DNA of 64,000 nucleotides, from contig CAWGTA010000009.1 of assembly GCA_963825305.1 (NCBI GenBank), forward strand, positions 124,001-188,000. The letters are read 5' to 3'. The position numbers were made by a program, and so were the translations under genes. The stretch comes from PSRJ01 sp963825305. GTDB lineage: Bacteria; Acidobacteriota; Terriglobia; Bryobacterales; Bryobacteraceae. Below, piece after piece: positions 51,722-59,578 of the stretch; position 1 is the stretch's first letter, and the number at the start of each line of letters is the position of its first letter. The notes under the pieces are model-generated. The model ran no database searches, had not been told where the DNA came from, and saw nothing but the letters and a program-made list of their open reading frames with translations.

Positions 51722-53746
51722 GTGATAAAAAGCGTCACAAGAGTGTTTCTTTACGCCCTCACCATTCTCGTAAGTGCCTTTCTGCTCTTCCAGATAGAGC
51801 CCGTTATTGCCAAGATGATTCTGCCGTGGTTCGGCGGATCGGCCAACGTCTGGACTACCTGCCTTCTGTTTTTCCAGATCGTACTGCTGCTGGGTTATCT
51901 GTACGCCCATGCCGTGGTTCGCTATCTGCGCCCTAAAGCGCAGGTGGTGCTGCACCTCGCGCTTCTCGCCGCGAGCCTGTGGGCGCTGCCGGTGATTCCG
52001 GCCACGGCTTGGAAACCTTCGGGAAATGAAGACCCGGCTCTCCACATCCTGGGGCTGCTGGCGGTCACCATCGGGATTCCTTATTTCCTGCTCTCGACGA
52101 CTGGCCCTCTGGTACAAGCCTGGTACACGAGGCGTTACCAGGGAGCGATTCCCTATCGCCTGTACGCGCTTTCGAACGCAGGATCGATGTTCGCCCTGCT
52201 CAGCTATCCGGTGTTGGTGGAGCCGGCCTTCGCCACGCGGCTGCAGGCCATGGGCTGGTCCGTGGGGTACGCTGCATTCATCGCCCTGTGCGGCATGACC
52301 GCGTTCTCCGCCTGGAATGTTGGCGGCAAGAAAGCGGCCGAAGAAGCGGAGAGCACCGACCAGGCTCCGGATTGGAAGCTCAAATTGTGGTGGATCCTGC
52401 TGCCGGCCTGCGCCTCGGTGCTGTTGCTCGCCATCACGAATTTCCTTTCGCAGGATGTAGCAGCCATTCCGTTTCTGTGGGTCCTTCCACTGAGCCTTTA
52501 TCTCTTGAGCTTCATCCTCTGCTTCGATAAGCCGGGTTGGTACCGTCGCTCCACCTTCTTGAAATTTTTGGCGATTGCTCTGGTCACTACGGCCTATGGG
52601 ATTCGGCCGCGCGACGAGGTCCTCAGCGTGAAGGGCGCGATCCCGCTGTTCTGCGCCGACCTGTTCATCTGCTGCATGGTATGCCATGGAGAACTGGTCC
52701 GGCTCAAGCCGCATCCGCGGCATCTGACTTCGTTCTACCTGATGATATCGGCGGGCGGCGCCTTGGGCGGTGTTTTCGTCGGGCTTCTGGCGCCCAACCT
52801 GTTCCCCGGAATTTTCGAATTGCAGATCGGGCTGGCTGCGACGGCCGTGCTGGTAGTGCTGCGGTTCCGCCAACGGACTCGGCAATGGGCCCTGGTCGCG
52901 CTTGCTACGGTTGGCTTCTTAGGGTACTTGGGAATGGAGATACGCCAGTCCACCAACGGCGTGCGTGTGATGGCGCGAAACTTTTACGGCGGCTTGAAAG
53001 TGCGCGACAGCGGCGCGGCGCCGGACACCGTGCGCATCGAACTGCACGGCGCCATCAACCACGGCGAGCAGTATCTCGATCCGCAGCGGCGCAACCGGCC
53101 CACCAGCTACTTCGGCTGGAATTCGGGAGTGGGTATGGCGCTTCGCGGAGCGTCGAACAGCGGCCCCATCCGGGTGGGAGTGATTGGGCTGGGGGCAGGG
53201 ACTTTGGCCGCTTATGGCCGGCCCGGCGACTACTATCGCTTTTATGAGATCAATCCGCTAGTGATTCAGTTGGCGCGCTCCCAGTTCACTTTTCTGCAAG
53301 ATTCCCGAGCTCACGTGGACGTGGCCCTGGGAGACGGCCGGCTCTCGCTGGCGCGCGAACAGAGTCAGCAATTTGACGTTCTGGTGGTAGATGCCTTTTC
53401 CGGAGATTCGATACCGGTGCATTTGTTGACGCGGGAGGCTTTCGATCTGTATTTCTGTCACCTCAAGCCGGAAGGCGTGCTGGCTGTGCACGTGACCAAT
53501 AAGTACCTTGCCCTGGCTCCTGTGGTTCACCGAATCGCGCGGGCGATGGGCAAATACGATGGAGTGGTGGAAGGCTCTGGCGACCTCGCAACCGCGACAT
53601 TCCCCTCCACGTGGGTCCTGGTGAGCCGCCAAGCCGCCTTCTTCGAGCAACCGTCGATTCGCGCTTCGGTCAAGCCGGTTGAAGACAGGTCCCGCCTGCG
53701 CATTTGGACCGACGATTACAGCAATCTGTTCCGGATTCTGCGGTAA
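51722..53746 (+). CDS. membrane-bound spermidine synthase-like protein
   Basis: A 674-residue fused protein. Residues 1-420 hold about 10-12 transmembrane helices. The C-terminal 250 residues are a Rossmann methyltransferase-like domain with 'GVIGLGAGTLAAYGRPGDYYRFYEINP' (SAM-type nucleotide site) and 'DVLVVDAFSGDSIPVHLLTREAF', as in spermidine synthases. These 'fused MFS/spermidine synthase' proteins are widespread but their reaction is not established. GTG 51722 is the best available start. Confidence 0.83.
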   Translation: MIKSVTRVFLYALTILVSAFLLFQIEPVIAKMILPWFGGSANVWTTCLLFFQIVLLLGYLYAHAVVRYLRPKAQVVLHLALLAASLWALPVIPATAWKPSGNEDPALHILGLLAVTIGIPYFLLSTTGPLVQAWYTRRYQGAIPYRLYALSNAGSMFALLSYPVLVEPAFATRLQAMGWSVGYAAFIALCGMTAFSAWNVGGKKAAEEAESTDQAPDWKLKLWWILLPACASVLLLAITNFLSQDVAAIPFLWVLPLSLYLLSFILCFDKPGWYRRSTFLKFLAIALVTTAYGIRPRDEVLSVKGAIPLFCADLFICCMVCHGELVRLKPHPRHLTSFYLMISAGGALGGVFVGLLAPNLFPGIFELQIGLAATAVLVVLRFRQRTRQWALVALATVGFLGYLGMEIRQSTNGVRVMARNFYGGLKVRDSGAAPDTVRIELHGAINHGEQYLDPQRRNRPTSYFGWNSGVGMALRGASNSGPIRVGVIGLGAGTLAAYGRPGDYYRFYEINPLVIQLARSQFTFLQDSRAHVDVALGDGRLSLAREQSQQFDVLVVDAFSGDSIPVHLLTREAFDLYFCHLKPEGVLAVHVTNKYLALAPVVHRIARAMGKYDGVVEGSGDLATATFPSTWVLVSRQAAFFEQPSIRASVKPVEDRSRLRIWTDDYSNLFRILR

Positions 53747-53758
53747 CGCGGGTTCCGT

Positions 53759-54595
53759 TCAATCGAACGCGTCCAGCCGGTCCGTGATTCTCACCAGCAT
53801 CACCGAGGGATCCGGATCGAAGCGATACTGCGCGCTGTGGGGCAGAAACGACCGCACGTCCGCCAGAGCGTAGTTGTGCGCCGGCGCCACCACGTCGAAG
53901 CCCAGGGACTCGGTCAGCAGGACGCCGACGCGCACGAGGTCGTTGAGATCGAACGTGCCGTTCTGGTTGGGCGGTTGGTGGTGACTCATCACGCTCTGCC
54001 GGATATCGTCGGGCAGTCCCCAGCTCTCGGCCAGCCAGCCGCCCGCTTCGGTGTGATCGATGCCGAATGTCTCCCGCTCCTTCTCGAGCAGGTTCGACCC
54101 ATTGGCCGCAGCTAACAGCTCACCGTAGGTGCGGGGATGTGCCACGAACAGGCCCAGGCTGCCCATATTGTGCAGCAGGCCGGCCGTATAAGCCCGGTCG
54201 TCGCGCCCGCCCGAGGGCGAGCAAACCACCGACAGGTCCTCGCAGATCAGCCCGCAAGCCAGGCTGTGTCGCCACAGGCGGCGCAACAAGTCCAGCCGCA
54301 ACGCGGTATGCAGAAAGCCCTTCATGGAGACGGTCAACGCGAAGCTCTTCACCGTCTGCATTCCCAGAAGTGTGGTGGCGTTTTGAATACTACTGATCCG
54401 TCCTGGAAATCCGTAGACCGGGGAGTTGACGATCCGCAGGAGGTCCGAAGACAGCGCGGCATCCGCCCGAATCAAGTCGACGATCTGCTTAATCTGAGCG
54501 TCGTCGTGCGAAAGCACACGAAGCAGCTTGGTCGCGATGGCGGGAAATGCTGGAAGACGCCGCAGTGCCCGGTACTTATCGTCCGCGTCACTCAT
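53759..54595 (-). CDS. HDOD-domain signalling protein
   Basis: A 278-residue HDOD protein: 'LRRLPAFPAIATKLLRVLSHDDAQIKQIVDLIRADAALSSDLLRIVNS' (spanning about residues 11-58), 'YGFPGRISSIQNATTLLGMQTVKSFALT' and 'YTAGLLHNMGSLGLFVAHP'. HDOD proteins are HD-related but usually lack catalytic residues and act as output or adaptor modules in c-di-GMP, motility or stress signalling. No effector domain is attached here. Confidence 0.9.
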   Translation of the reverse strand: MSDADDKYRALRRLPAFPAIATKLLRVLSHDDAQIKQIVDLIRADAALSSDLLRIVNSPVYGFPGRISSIQNATTLLGMQTVKSFALTVSMKGFLHTALRLDLLRRLWRHSLACGLICEDLSVVCSPSGGRDDRAYTAGLLHNMGSLGLFVAHPRTYGELLAAANGSNLLEKERETFGIDHTEAGGWLAESWGLPDDIRQSVMSHHQPPNQNGTFDLNDLVRVGVLLTESLGFDVVAPAHNYALADVRSFLPHSAQYRFDPDPSVMLVRITDRLDAFD

Positions 54596-54637
54596 CCAAC
54601 TGATGTATCACATGGCACCGAGCAGCGCGAGGGCAAG

Positions 54638-54726
54638 CAGTTCTCAGTCTTCAGTTCTCAGTCTTCAGTAAACGGCATCAAGCGCAATGGTCGTGGCTGA
54701 AAACTGATGACTGATAACTGAAAACT
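54638..54726. repeat. TCAGT heptad-type inverted repeat
   Basis: The left arm (54638-54668) is made of CAGTTCTCAGTCTT units. The right arm (54697-54726) is the complementary type, CTGAAAACTGATGACTGATAACTG. They can form an imperfect 28-30 bp hairpin between two minus-strand genes. A remnant of the same motif lies at 57329-57342. Confidence 0.7.
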
Positions 54727-55261
54727 ATTTCGCTTCCAGCGCAATACTGCTCACAATGAGCCCCAGCCCCCGCAGATCCGTTCCACGCGGCGGCAGGGCT
54801 TTGTCGAGTTGGAAATCGATTCGGATCGAGTCACCGGCAAGCTGGCCGGGCGGCACATCTCGTGAGTAAGTGAACGGTCCCGCCTGGGTGTAGGTTTCCG
54901 GCGAAAGTGTCGCACCGCCGGCAGTGCCGGAGAGCGTGATGGTTTTGAGCGCGGTGATCGTCGCGTCGGAAACCGACAATTGCATCTTCAGGGTTGCGCC
55001 CTTCTGCGCCGCGCCGGCCGGGGGTCGCAAGAGCACCGAGAATTGTTGCGCCGTCCAACGCCATGCCCCCTGCTCGATGCCATAGAAGCCATTAACCAGC
55101 TGGGTTTCCGATTTGGGATCGCCGGTGTGCACGAGGGACGTTATCTGCGGCCCCTCAGCGTCGTTCTGCTCCACCTTCACTTGCCGGTTACAGCTTAGAG
55201 ACGCCAGCGCCAGCAACAGAGACGCCGCGGCGGCGCGGCGATTCCTCAAGTGAGCCATCAA
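54725..55261 (-). CDS. hypothetical lipoprotein
   Basis: A 178-residue lipoprotein (lipobox LASLSC near residue 24). The body is beta-rich ('GAWRWTAQQFSVLLRPPAGAAQKGATLKMQLSVSD', spanning about residues 65-100) and ends with a short, hydrophobic strand. No recognised domain. The start overlaps the stop of the molybdopterin oxidoreductase gene (ATGA), so it is the last gene of that operon. Confidence 0.65.
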   Translation of the reverse strand: MMAHLRNRRAAAASLLLALASLSCNRQVKVEQNDAEGPQITSLVHTGDPKSETQLVNGFYGIEQGAWRWTAQQFSVLLRPPAGAAQKGATLKMQLSVSDATITALKTITLSGTAGGATLSPETYTQAGPFTYSRDVPPGQLAGDSIRIDFQLDKALPPRGTDLRGLGLIVSSIALEAK

Positions 55262-57297
55262 TCCCCGATCCTCTCGACCTGAACGAGGCAGCTATAGAAA
55301 GTCGGACCGCCGCCCGCGTCCGTCAGCTTCTCGGAAGCCAGCGCGTTGACGTTGCGCTTTCCGGGGGAGCGCCGGGACCACCGCACGGAAGGCGCGCACA
55401 CCACGCCCGGCCGCACGCTGTCATCCACGCGCGCAATCAGAATACTGGAGCCGCGGTGATTGTACAGGCGCACCTGGTCGGACGTGCGGATGCCCAGCCG
55501 CGCGGCGTCCGCGGCATTCAGATGCACCGCGGCGGTTTCCAGGTCGACCGAATTGCGATGGCCGAATGTGGAATTCATACTGTTGTCGTTCTTCGGAGAG
55601 ATCAACTCAAACGGAAATTGCGCGCGCAGATCCGGCTGGCCGAGGCGCGATTCTTCGGGCGGCGTATAGTCCAGCGACTCGGCATGAAAATGACACTTGC
55701 CATCCGGGAATCCGAAACCGCCTTCTGCAAAAGGCTGGAACGGTTCGGGCAGACGCAGCCGGACGAAGTGGTCACGTTCCAGTTCTTCCAATGTAATCCC
55801 GCGCACGAACGGATGTGGGCTGTCCAGCGTCGTGCGGATCATGTCGTCTTCCGATTCGCGGAAACAGGCATCGTCGAAACCCATTCGCTCCGCCAGCAGC
55901 CGGAAAATCTCCACGTTCGACTTGGCCTCGCCGGGGGCCGGTAGCGCCGGACGCGCGAGCTGCAAATAGTGATGACCATACGCAAGGTACAGATCCGTGT
56001 GCTCCAGGAAAGTGGTAACCGGCAGCAGGATGTCGGCATAGTCGGCGGTGTCATTCTGGAACTGCTCCAGCACCACAGTGAACAGGTCCGCCCGCCGCAT
56101 CCCGGCCAGCACCACGTTCTGATTAGGGGCGATGGCCGCCGGGTTGGAGTTGTACACCACCATCGCTTTTACGGCGGGTTGTTCGAGGGCGGTCAGAGCA
56201 TGCCCCAGTTGCGTCATGTTGACGATGCGCGCCGCGCGCCCGAGAGATTTCTCCTGCAAATCAGCGCGCTCCAGGCCGGCGCGGTTCAAGTGGAACGTTT
56301 GCGACGTGCTCATCTGTAAGCCGCCGCCGACATCCTTCCAGGAGCCGGTGAGCACCGGCAGGAGGGCGATAGTCCGCATGCCCATGGCACCGCGCTCGCT
56401 GCGCTGGATCCCGTAGTTCACGCGGATGGCCGCGGGCCGCGTGGTGGCGTATTCGCGCGCCAGTTGTGCGATCTCTTCCGCGGCAATCCCCGTCAGCTCT
56501 GCGGCGCGCTGCGGGGTCCACTCTTTGACGCGCTCGCGCAGTCCGTCGAAACCTTCGGTGTAGCGCGAAACGTAATCTGCATCGTGCAGGCCTTCGCCGA
56601 TGATGACGTGCATCATGGCGAGCGCCAGGGCCGCGTCGCTTCCCGGGTGGATAAAGAAATGTTTGTCCGAGGCTGCGCCCGTGCGGTTGAGGTGCGGGTC
56701 GATGGTGTACAGCTTGGCGCCGTTGCGCCGCGCTTCCACCACGAACGGCCACAAGTGCACGTTGGTGCCCAGCAGGTTCGCGCCCCACGCCAGAATCAGG
56801 CGCGCATGGCGGAACTGCTCCGGCTCGGTGCCATAACGAATTCCCAGCGCTTCGGTAAGACCGGCCATGCCTGCCGTGGAGCAGATGGTCCGATCCAGCC
56901 GCGAAGCGCCCAGCCGGTGAAAGAAGCGGCGGTCCATCCCACCGCCATTGAGCAGCCCCATGGTCCCGGCATAGCTGTAAGGCAAGATCGATTCCGGCCC
57001 GAACTCCGCCGCCGTAGCCGTGAGCCGCGAGGCGATGGTGTCGAGCGCCTCGTCCCACGAGATTCGCTCGAAGCGACCTTCGCCTTTATCTCCGGCACGC
57101 CGTTGTGGATACAGCAGGCGTTCCGGCGAATACTCGCGCTCCAGGTACTGCGCCACCTTGCCGCACAAAAACCCGCGTGTGACCGGATGCTTGGGATCGC
57201 CGCGCAGCTTGGAACCGCGCCCATCCTCCACGTTGATCAGGAGCGCACAGGCGTCCGGACAATCGAGTGCGCACACGGAGTGCCGGATTTCACCCAT
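55258..57297 (-). CDS. molybdopterin-dependent oxidoreductase
   Basis: A 679-residue enzyme of the DMSO reductase family. The N-terminal Mo4Fe4S domain has 'CALDCPDAC' and 'GFLCGK' (four Cys for a [4Fe-4S] cluster). The core shows 'GGMDRRFFHRLGASRLDRTICSTAGMAG', 'ILAWGANLLGTNVHLWPFVVEARRNGAKLYTIDP' (spanning about residues 165-205) and the C-terminal molydopterin dinucleotide-binding domain from about residue 560. There is no Tat signal, so it is probably cytosolic. The substrate is unknown, and no separate electron-transfer subunit is encoded nearby. Confidence 0.9.
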   Translation of the reverse strand: MGEIRHSVCALDCPDACALLINVEDGRGSKLRGDPKHPVTRGFLCGKVAQYLEREYSPERLLYPQRRAGDKGEGRFERISWDEALDTIASRLTATAAEFGPESILPYSYAGTMGLLNGGGMDRRFFHRLGASRLDRTICSTAGMAGLTEALGIRYGTEPEQFRHARLILAWGANLLGTNVHLWPFVVEARRNGAKLYTIDPHLNRTGAASDKHFFIHPGSDAALALAMMHVIIGEGLHDADYVSRYTEGFDGLRERVKEWTPQRAAELTGIAAEEIAQLAREYATTRPAAIRVNYGIQRSERGAMGMRTIALLPVLTGSWKDVGGGLQMSTSQTFHLNRAGLERADLQEKSLGRAARIVNMTQLGHALTALEQPAVKAMVVYNSNPAAIAPNQNVVLAGMRRADLFTVVLEQFQNDTADYADILLPVTTFLEHTDLYLAYGHHYLQLARPALPAPGEAKSNVEIFRLLAERMGFDDACFRESEDDMIRTTLDSPHPFVRGITLEELERDHFVRLRLPEPFQPFAEGGFGFPDGKCHFHAESLDYTPPEESRLGQPDLRAQFPFELISPKNDNSMNSTFGHRNSVDLETAAVHLNAADAARLGIRTSDQVRLYNHRGSSILIARVDDSVRPGVVCAPSVRWSRRSPGKRNVNALASEKLTDAGGGPTFYSCLVQVERIGD

Positions 57298-57330
57298 TGA
57301 AGACGATTATAGCTTTTCCACTACCAGCTC

Positions 57331-58644
57331 TCAGCAGTCAGTATCGTGGGGCAGACGGTCGCCTTGTGGGGCGGGGCTTCGGCCCCGCCGCCGCGCTTCT
57401 GCGCGGCGCGCCGGGCGGAAGCCCGGCGGCAGGCCGGAAGGCCTGCCCCACTCTTTTTCCACCATAGCCACGATCTCAGCTCCGATTGCCAGCGACGCCG
57501 TAGCCGCGGGGCTGGGAGCATTGAGAACGTGCAGCGCATTGGGGCGCGCGATCAGGCTGAAGTCCTGCACCAGTTCGCCAGCGGGAGAAATGGCCTGTGC
57601 GCGCACGCCCGAGCCGCCCGTCGCCAGGTCTTCCGGCGCAATTTCGGGGACCAGCCGCTGGAGCGCGCGGCAGAACAGTTCCCGGCTGAAGGAGCGGCGC
57701 ATCTCGTACCAGGCCGTAGACGGGTAACGCAGCAAGAAGCGCCAGAGCCCGCCGTAGGATAGCGCGTCCCAAAGGTCGCGGGCATTGAAGTCAGTCTTAC
57801 GATAGCCCTCGCGCGCGAAGGCCAGCACGGCGTTGGGGCCCGCTTCGATGCCGCCATGAATGAGCCGCGTCAGGTGGACGCCTAGGAACGGAAAGCGCGG
57901 GTCGGGCACCGGATAGATCAGGTGCCGCACCAAGGACTGCCGCTCCGGTTTGAGTTTGTAATACTCACCGCGGAACGGCAGAATGCGCATCTCGCGGCGC
58001 TCTCCCGCCAGTTCGGCCACACGGTCTGAGTGCAGACCCGCGCAGTTGATAATGAAATCGCCTTCGAAATCGCGAGCGCCCGTGCGCGCCAGCCACCCGC
58101 TGCCCTTTCGTTCCAGGCGGCTGACGCGCGCCCACGTGACCACCTCAGTCCCGCGCTCCGCGAGAAGCGAGACCAGGGTCGCGCAAACCGCCGGATAGTC
58201 GACAATGCCTTCCTGCGGCACGCGCAGCGCCGCAACCCCACCCACATGCGGCTCGATCTCGCGCATTTGGCCGGGCTCCAGCCGGCACAGACCTTCGAGA
58301 CCGTTGGCCCTGCCGCGCTCCTCGAGCGCCCGCAAGCGCGGGACCTCGCTTTCCTCAGTCGCAACCACCAGCTTGCCGCAGACTTCGTGGGGGATGGCGT
58401 GCTGCTTACAAAACTCCACCATCTGCCGGATCCCCGTGACTGCCAGCCGCGCCTTGACGGAACCGGGTTTGTAATACAGCCCGCAATGCAGCACGCCGCT
58501 GTTGTGCCCGGTCTGGTGCCGGCCGACTTCGCTTTCTTTTTCGAGGACGGTGATGCGCGCGCCCGGGAAGCGTTCTCCTAAGCGATAGGCGGTGGCCAGG
58601 CCCACGATGCCGCCGCCGATGATGATGACGCTCTTGGAGTTCAG
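57331..58644 (-). CDS. lhgO: L-2-hydroxyglutarate oxidase-like FAD enzyme
   Basis: An FAD-dependent oxidoreductase of the DAO/LhgO family. The dinucleotide motif 'VIIIGGGIVGLATAYRLGE' is followed by 'VLEKESEVGRHQTGHNSGVLHCGLYY' and 'PAATASLAIGAEI'. The first ATG, GTG or TTG codon after the upstream stop is GTG 58605, which would cut off the GxGxxG motif; CTG 58644, preceded by GGGGGG, is the likely start. The last 39 residues (from 'WGRPSGLPPG') are encoded by a palindromic repeat (57366-57451) and do not belong to the family. It lies 18 bases after a substrate-binding-like gene. Confidence 0.82.
   Translation of the reverse strand: MNSKSVIIIGGGIVGLATAYRLGERFPGARITVLEKESEVGRHQTGHNSGVLHCGLYYKPGSVKARLAVTGIRQMVEFCKQHAIPHEVCGKLVVATEESEVPRLRALEERGRANGLEGLCRLEPGQMREIEPHVGGVAALRVPQEGIVDYPAVCATLVSLLAERGTEVVTWARVSRLERKGSGWLARTGARDFEGDFIINCAGLHSDRVAELAGERREMRILPFRGEYYKLKPERQSLVRHLIYPVPDPRFPFLGVHLTRLIHGGIEAGPNAVLAFAREGYRKTDFNARDLWDALSYGGLWRFLLRYPSTAWYEMRRSFSRELFCRALQRLVPEIAPEDLATGGSGVRAQAISPAGELVQDFSLIARPNALHVLNAPSPAATASLAIGAEIVAMVEKEWGRPSGLPPGFRPARRAEARRRGRSPAPQGDRLPHDTDC
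57366..57451. repeat. GTGGGG...CCCCAC nested-hairpin repeat, copy D
   Basis: An 86-base element starting GTGGGGCGGGGC. It contains GGGGCTTCGGCCCC, CCGCGCTTCTGCGCGG and CCGGGCGGAAGCCCGG, and ends GGCCGGAAGGCCTGCCCCAC. It lies inside the 3' end of the lhgO frame and supplies its last codons before a chance stop. Confidence 0.88.
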
Positions 58645-58662
58645 GTGGAGCCGCCCCCCGGC

Positions 58663-59541
58663 CTAGTCGCCGCCCAGCGACACCACAGCTTCATCGTACC
58701 GGCCCGATCCCATCTGGCCTTCAGGGAAAATATGGCGTTGCGCGATCCACTCGAACGATTCTTCGAATACTTCCTTGGTATATGGCTCGAATACGATCCG
58801 TTCGCCGGGGCCCCAGCGCCGCGTGTCCATCTGGTCGTGGAAGCGTTCCGGGAATTCCTTCTTGTAGTAATGCGTGTACAGCTCGGGCCGTAGATCCAGA
58901 TCGCGCTGGGCGCGGCGCAGGGCCCGAAAGTACTTCCGCACGTCCTCCGGGTCCGGATCGCCCGTGATCATCGACGCCATCATGAACGTCGTATCGATGA
59001 TCTTGCGAAAACCCAGTTGCTCCATGAAATAGTAAGGGCCGCTGAACAGCGAGGCGGCCGGAACCTTGCGGTCGATCAGCAGTTCCATGCGCTTGAATAA
59101 CAGGCCGTCGGCGAAGGATAAGCGGATCTCCTCAGGCTTGAGATATTGCTCCAAAGCCTGCAAGGTGGCATAGTGACTGCCGGACTGGTAGCCCACCGAG
59201 ATCGGCACGCCCGCCAGTTCGGCCGGCTGGGTAATGGAAGATTCGGGCGCCACGAAAACACCTGCCGGCGAAACCGAGTAGGCATCGGCGTAAAGCTTGC
59301 CATGGCCGTTGGAGGCCGCCACATTCACGGTCCAGTGGCAGGCGCAACTGATATCGCTGGTGCGCCCGCGCTCGAAAGTCTGGTAGGCCCCAACCTTGTC
59401 GCCGAGATCGTGCCGCCGGCCGTCGGAAGAGACGATTTCATCTCGAAATTCGTAATCGAGCCCTTCGCCCTGAAAATAGCCCTTCTCTTCGGCGATCCAC
59501 TCGTGGAGCCGCATGTGCGGCGCGATGACGAACTTGGCCAT
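58663..59541 (-). CDS. ABC-type substrate-binding-like protein (NMT1/THI5 type), no signal peptide
   Basis: A 292-residue periplasmic-binding-protein-fold protein: 'KFVIAPHMRLHEWIAEEKGYFQGEGLDYEF', 'GVFVAPESSITQPAELAGVPISVGYQSGSHYATLQAL' (spanning about residues 100-140). The layout matches NMT1/THI5-like or nitrate/sulfonate-binding proteins. There is no signal peptide or lipobox, so it may act in the cytosol as a precursor synthase or ligand sensor. ATG 59541 has GGGAGG upstream. First gene of the operon with lhgO and the molybdopterin enzyme. Confidence 0.7.
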   Translation of the reverse strand: MAKFVIAPHMRLHEWIAEEKGYFQGEGLDYEFRDEIVSSDGRRHDLGDKVGAYQTFERGRTSDISCACHWTVNVAASNGHGKLYADAYSVSPAGVFVAPESSITQPAELAGVPISVGYQSGSHYATLQALEQYLKPEEIRLSFADGLLFKRMELLIDRKVPAASLFSGPYYFMEQLGFRKIIDTTFMMASMITGDPDPEDVRKYFRALRRAQRDLDLRPELYTHYYKKEFPERFHDQMDTRRWGPGERIVFEPYTKEVFEESFEWIAQRHIFPEGQMGSGRYDEAVVSLGGD

Positions 59542-59578
59542 CTTTCCCTCCCGCACCATTGTAACTTCGCGGGAGAGG

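Noticed and set aside
54638..54726. TCAGT-rich repeats considered as a CRISPR-like or phage attachment signal.
   Set aside because: Units are 7 bases with no spacers, and they form an inverted pair; this is a simple heptad repeat hairpin.
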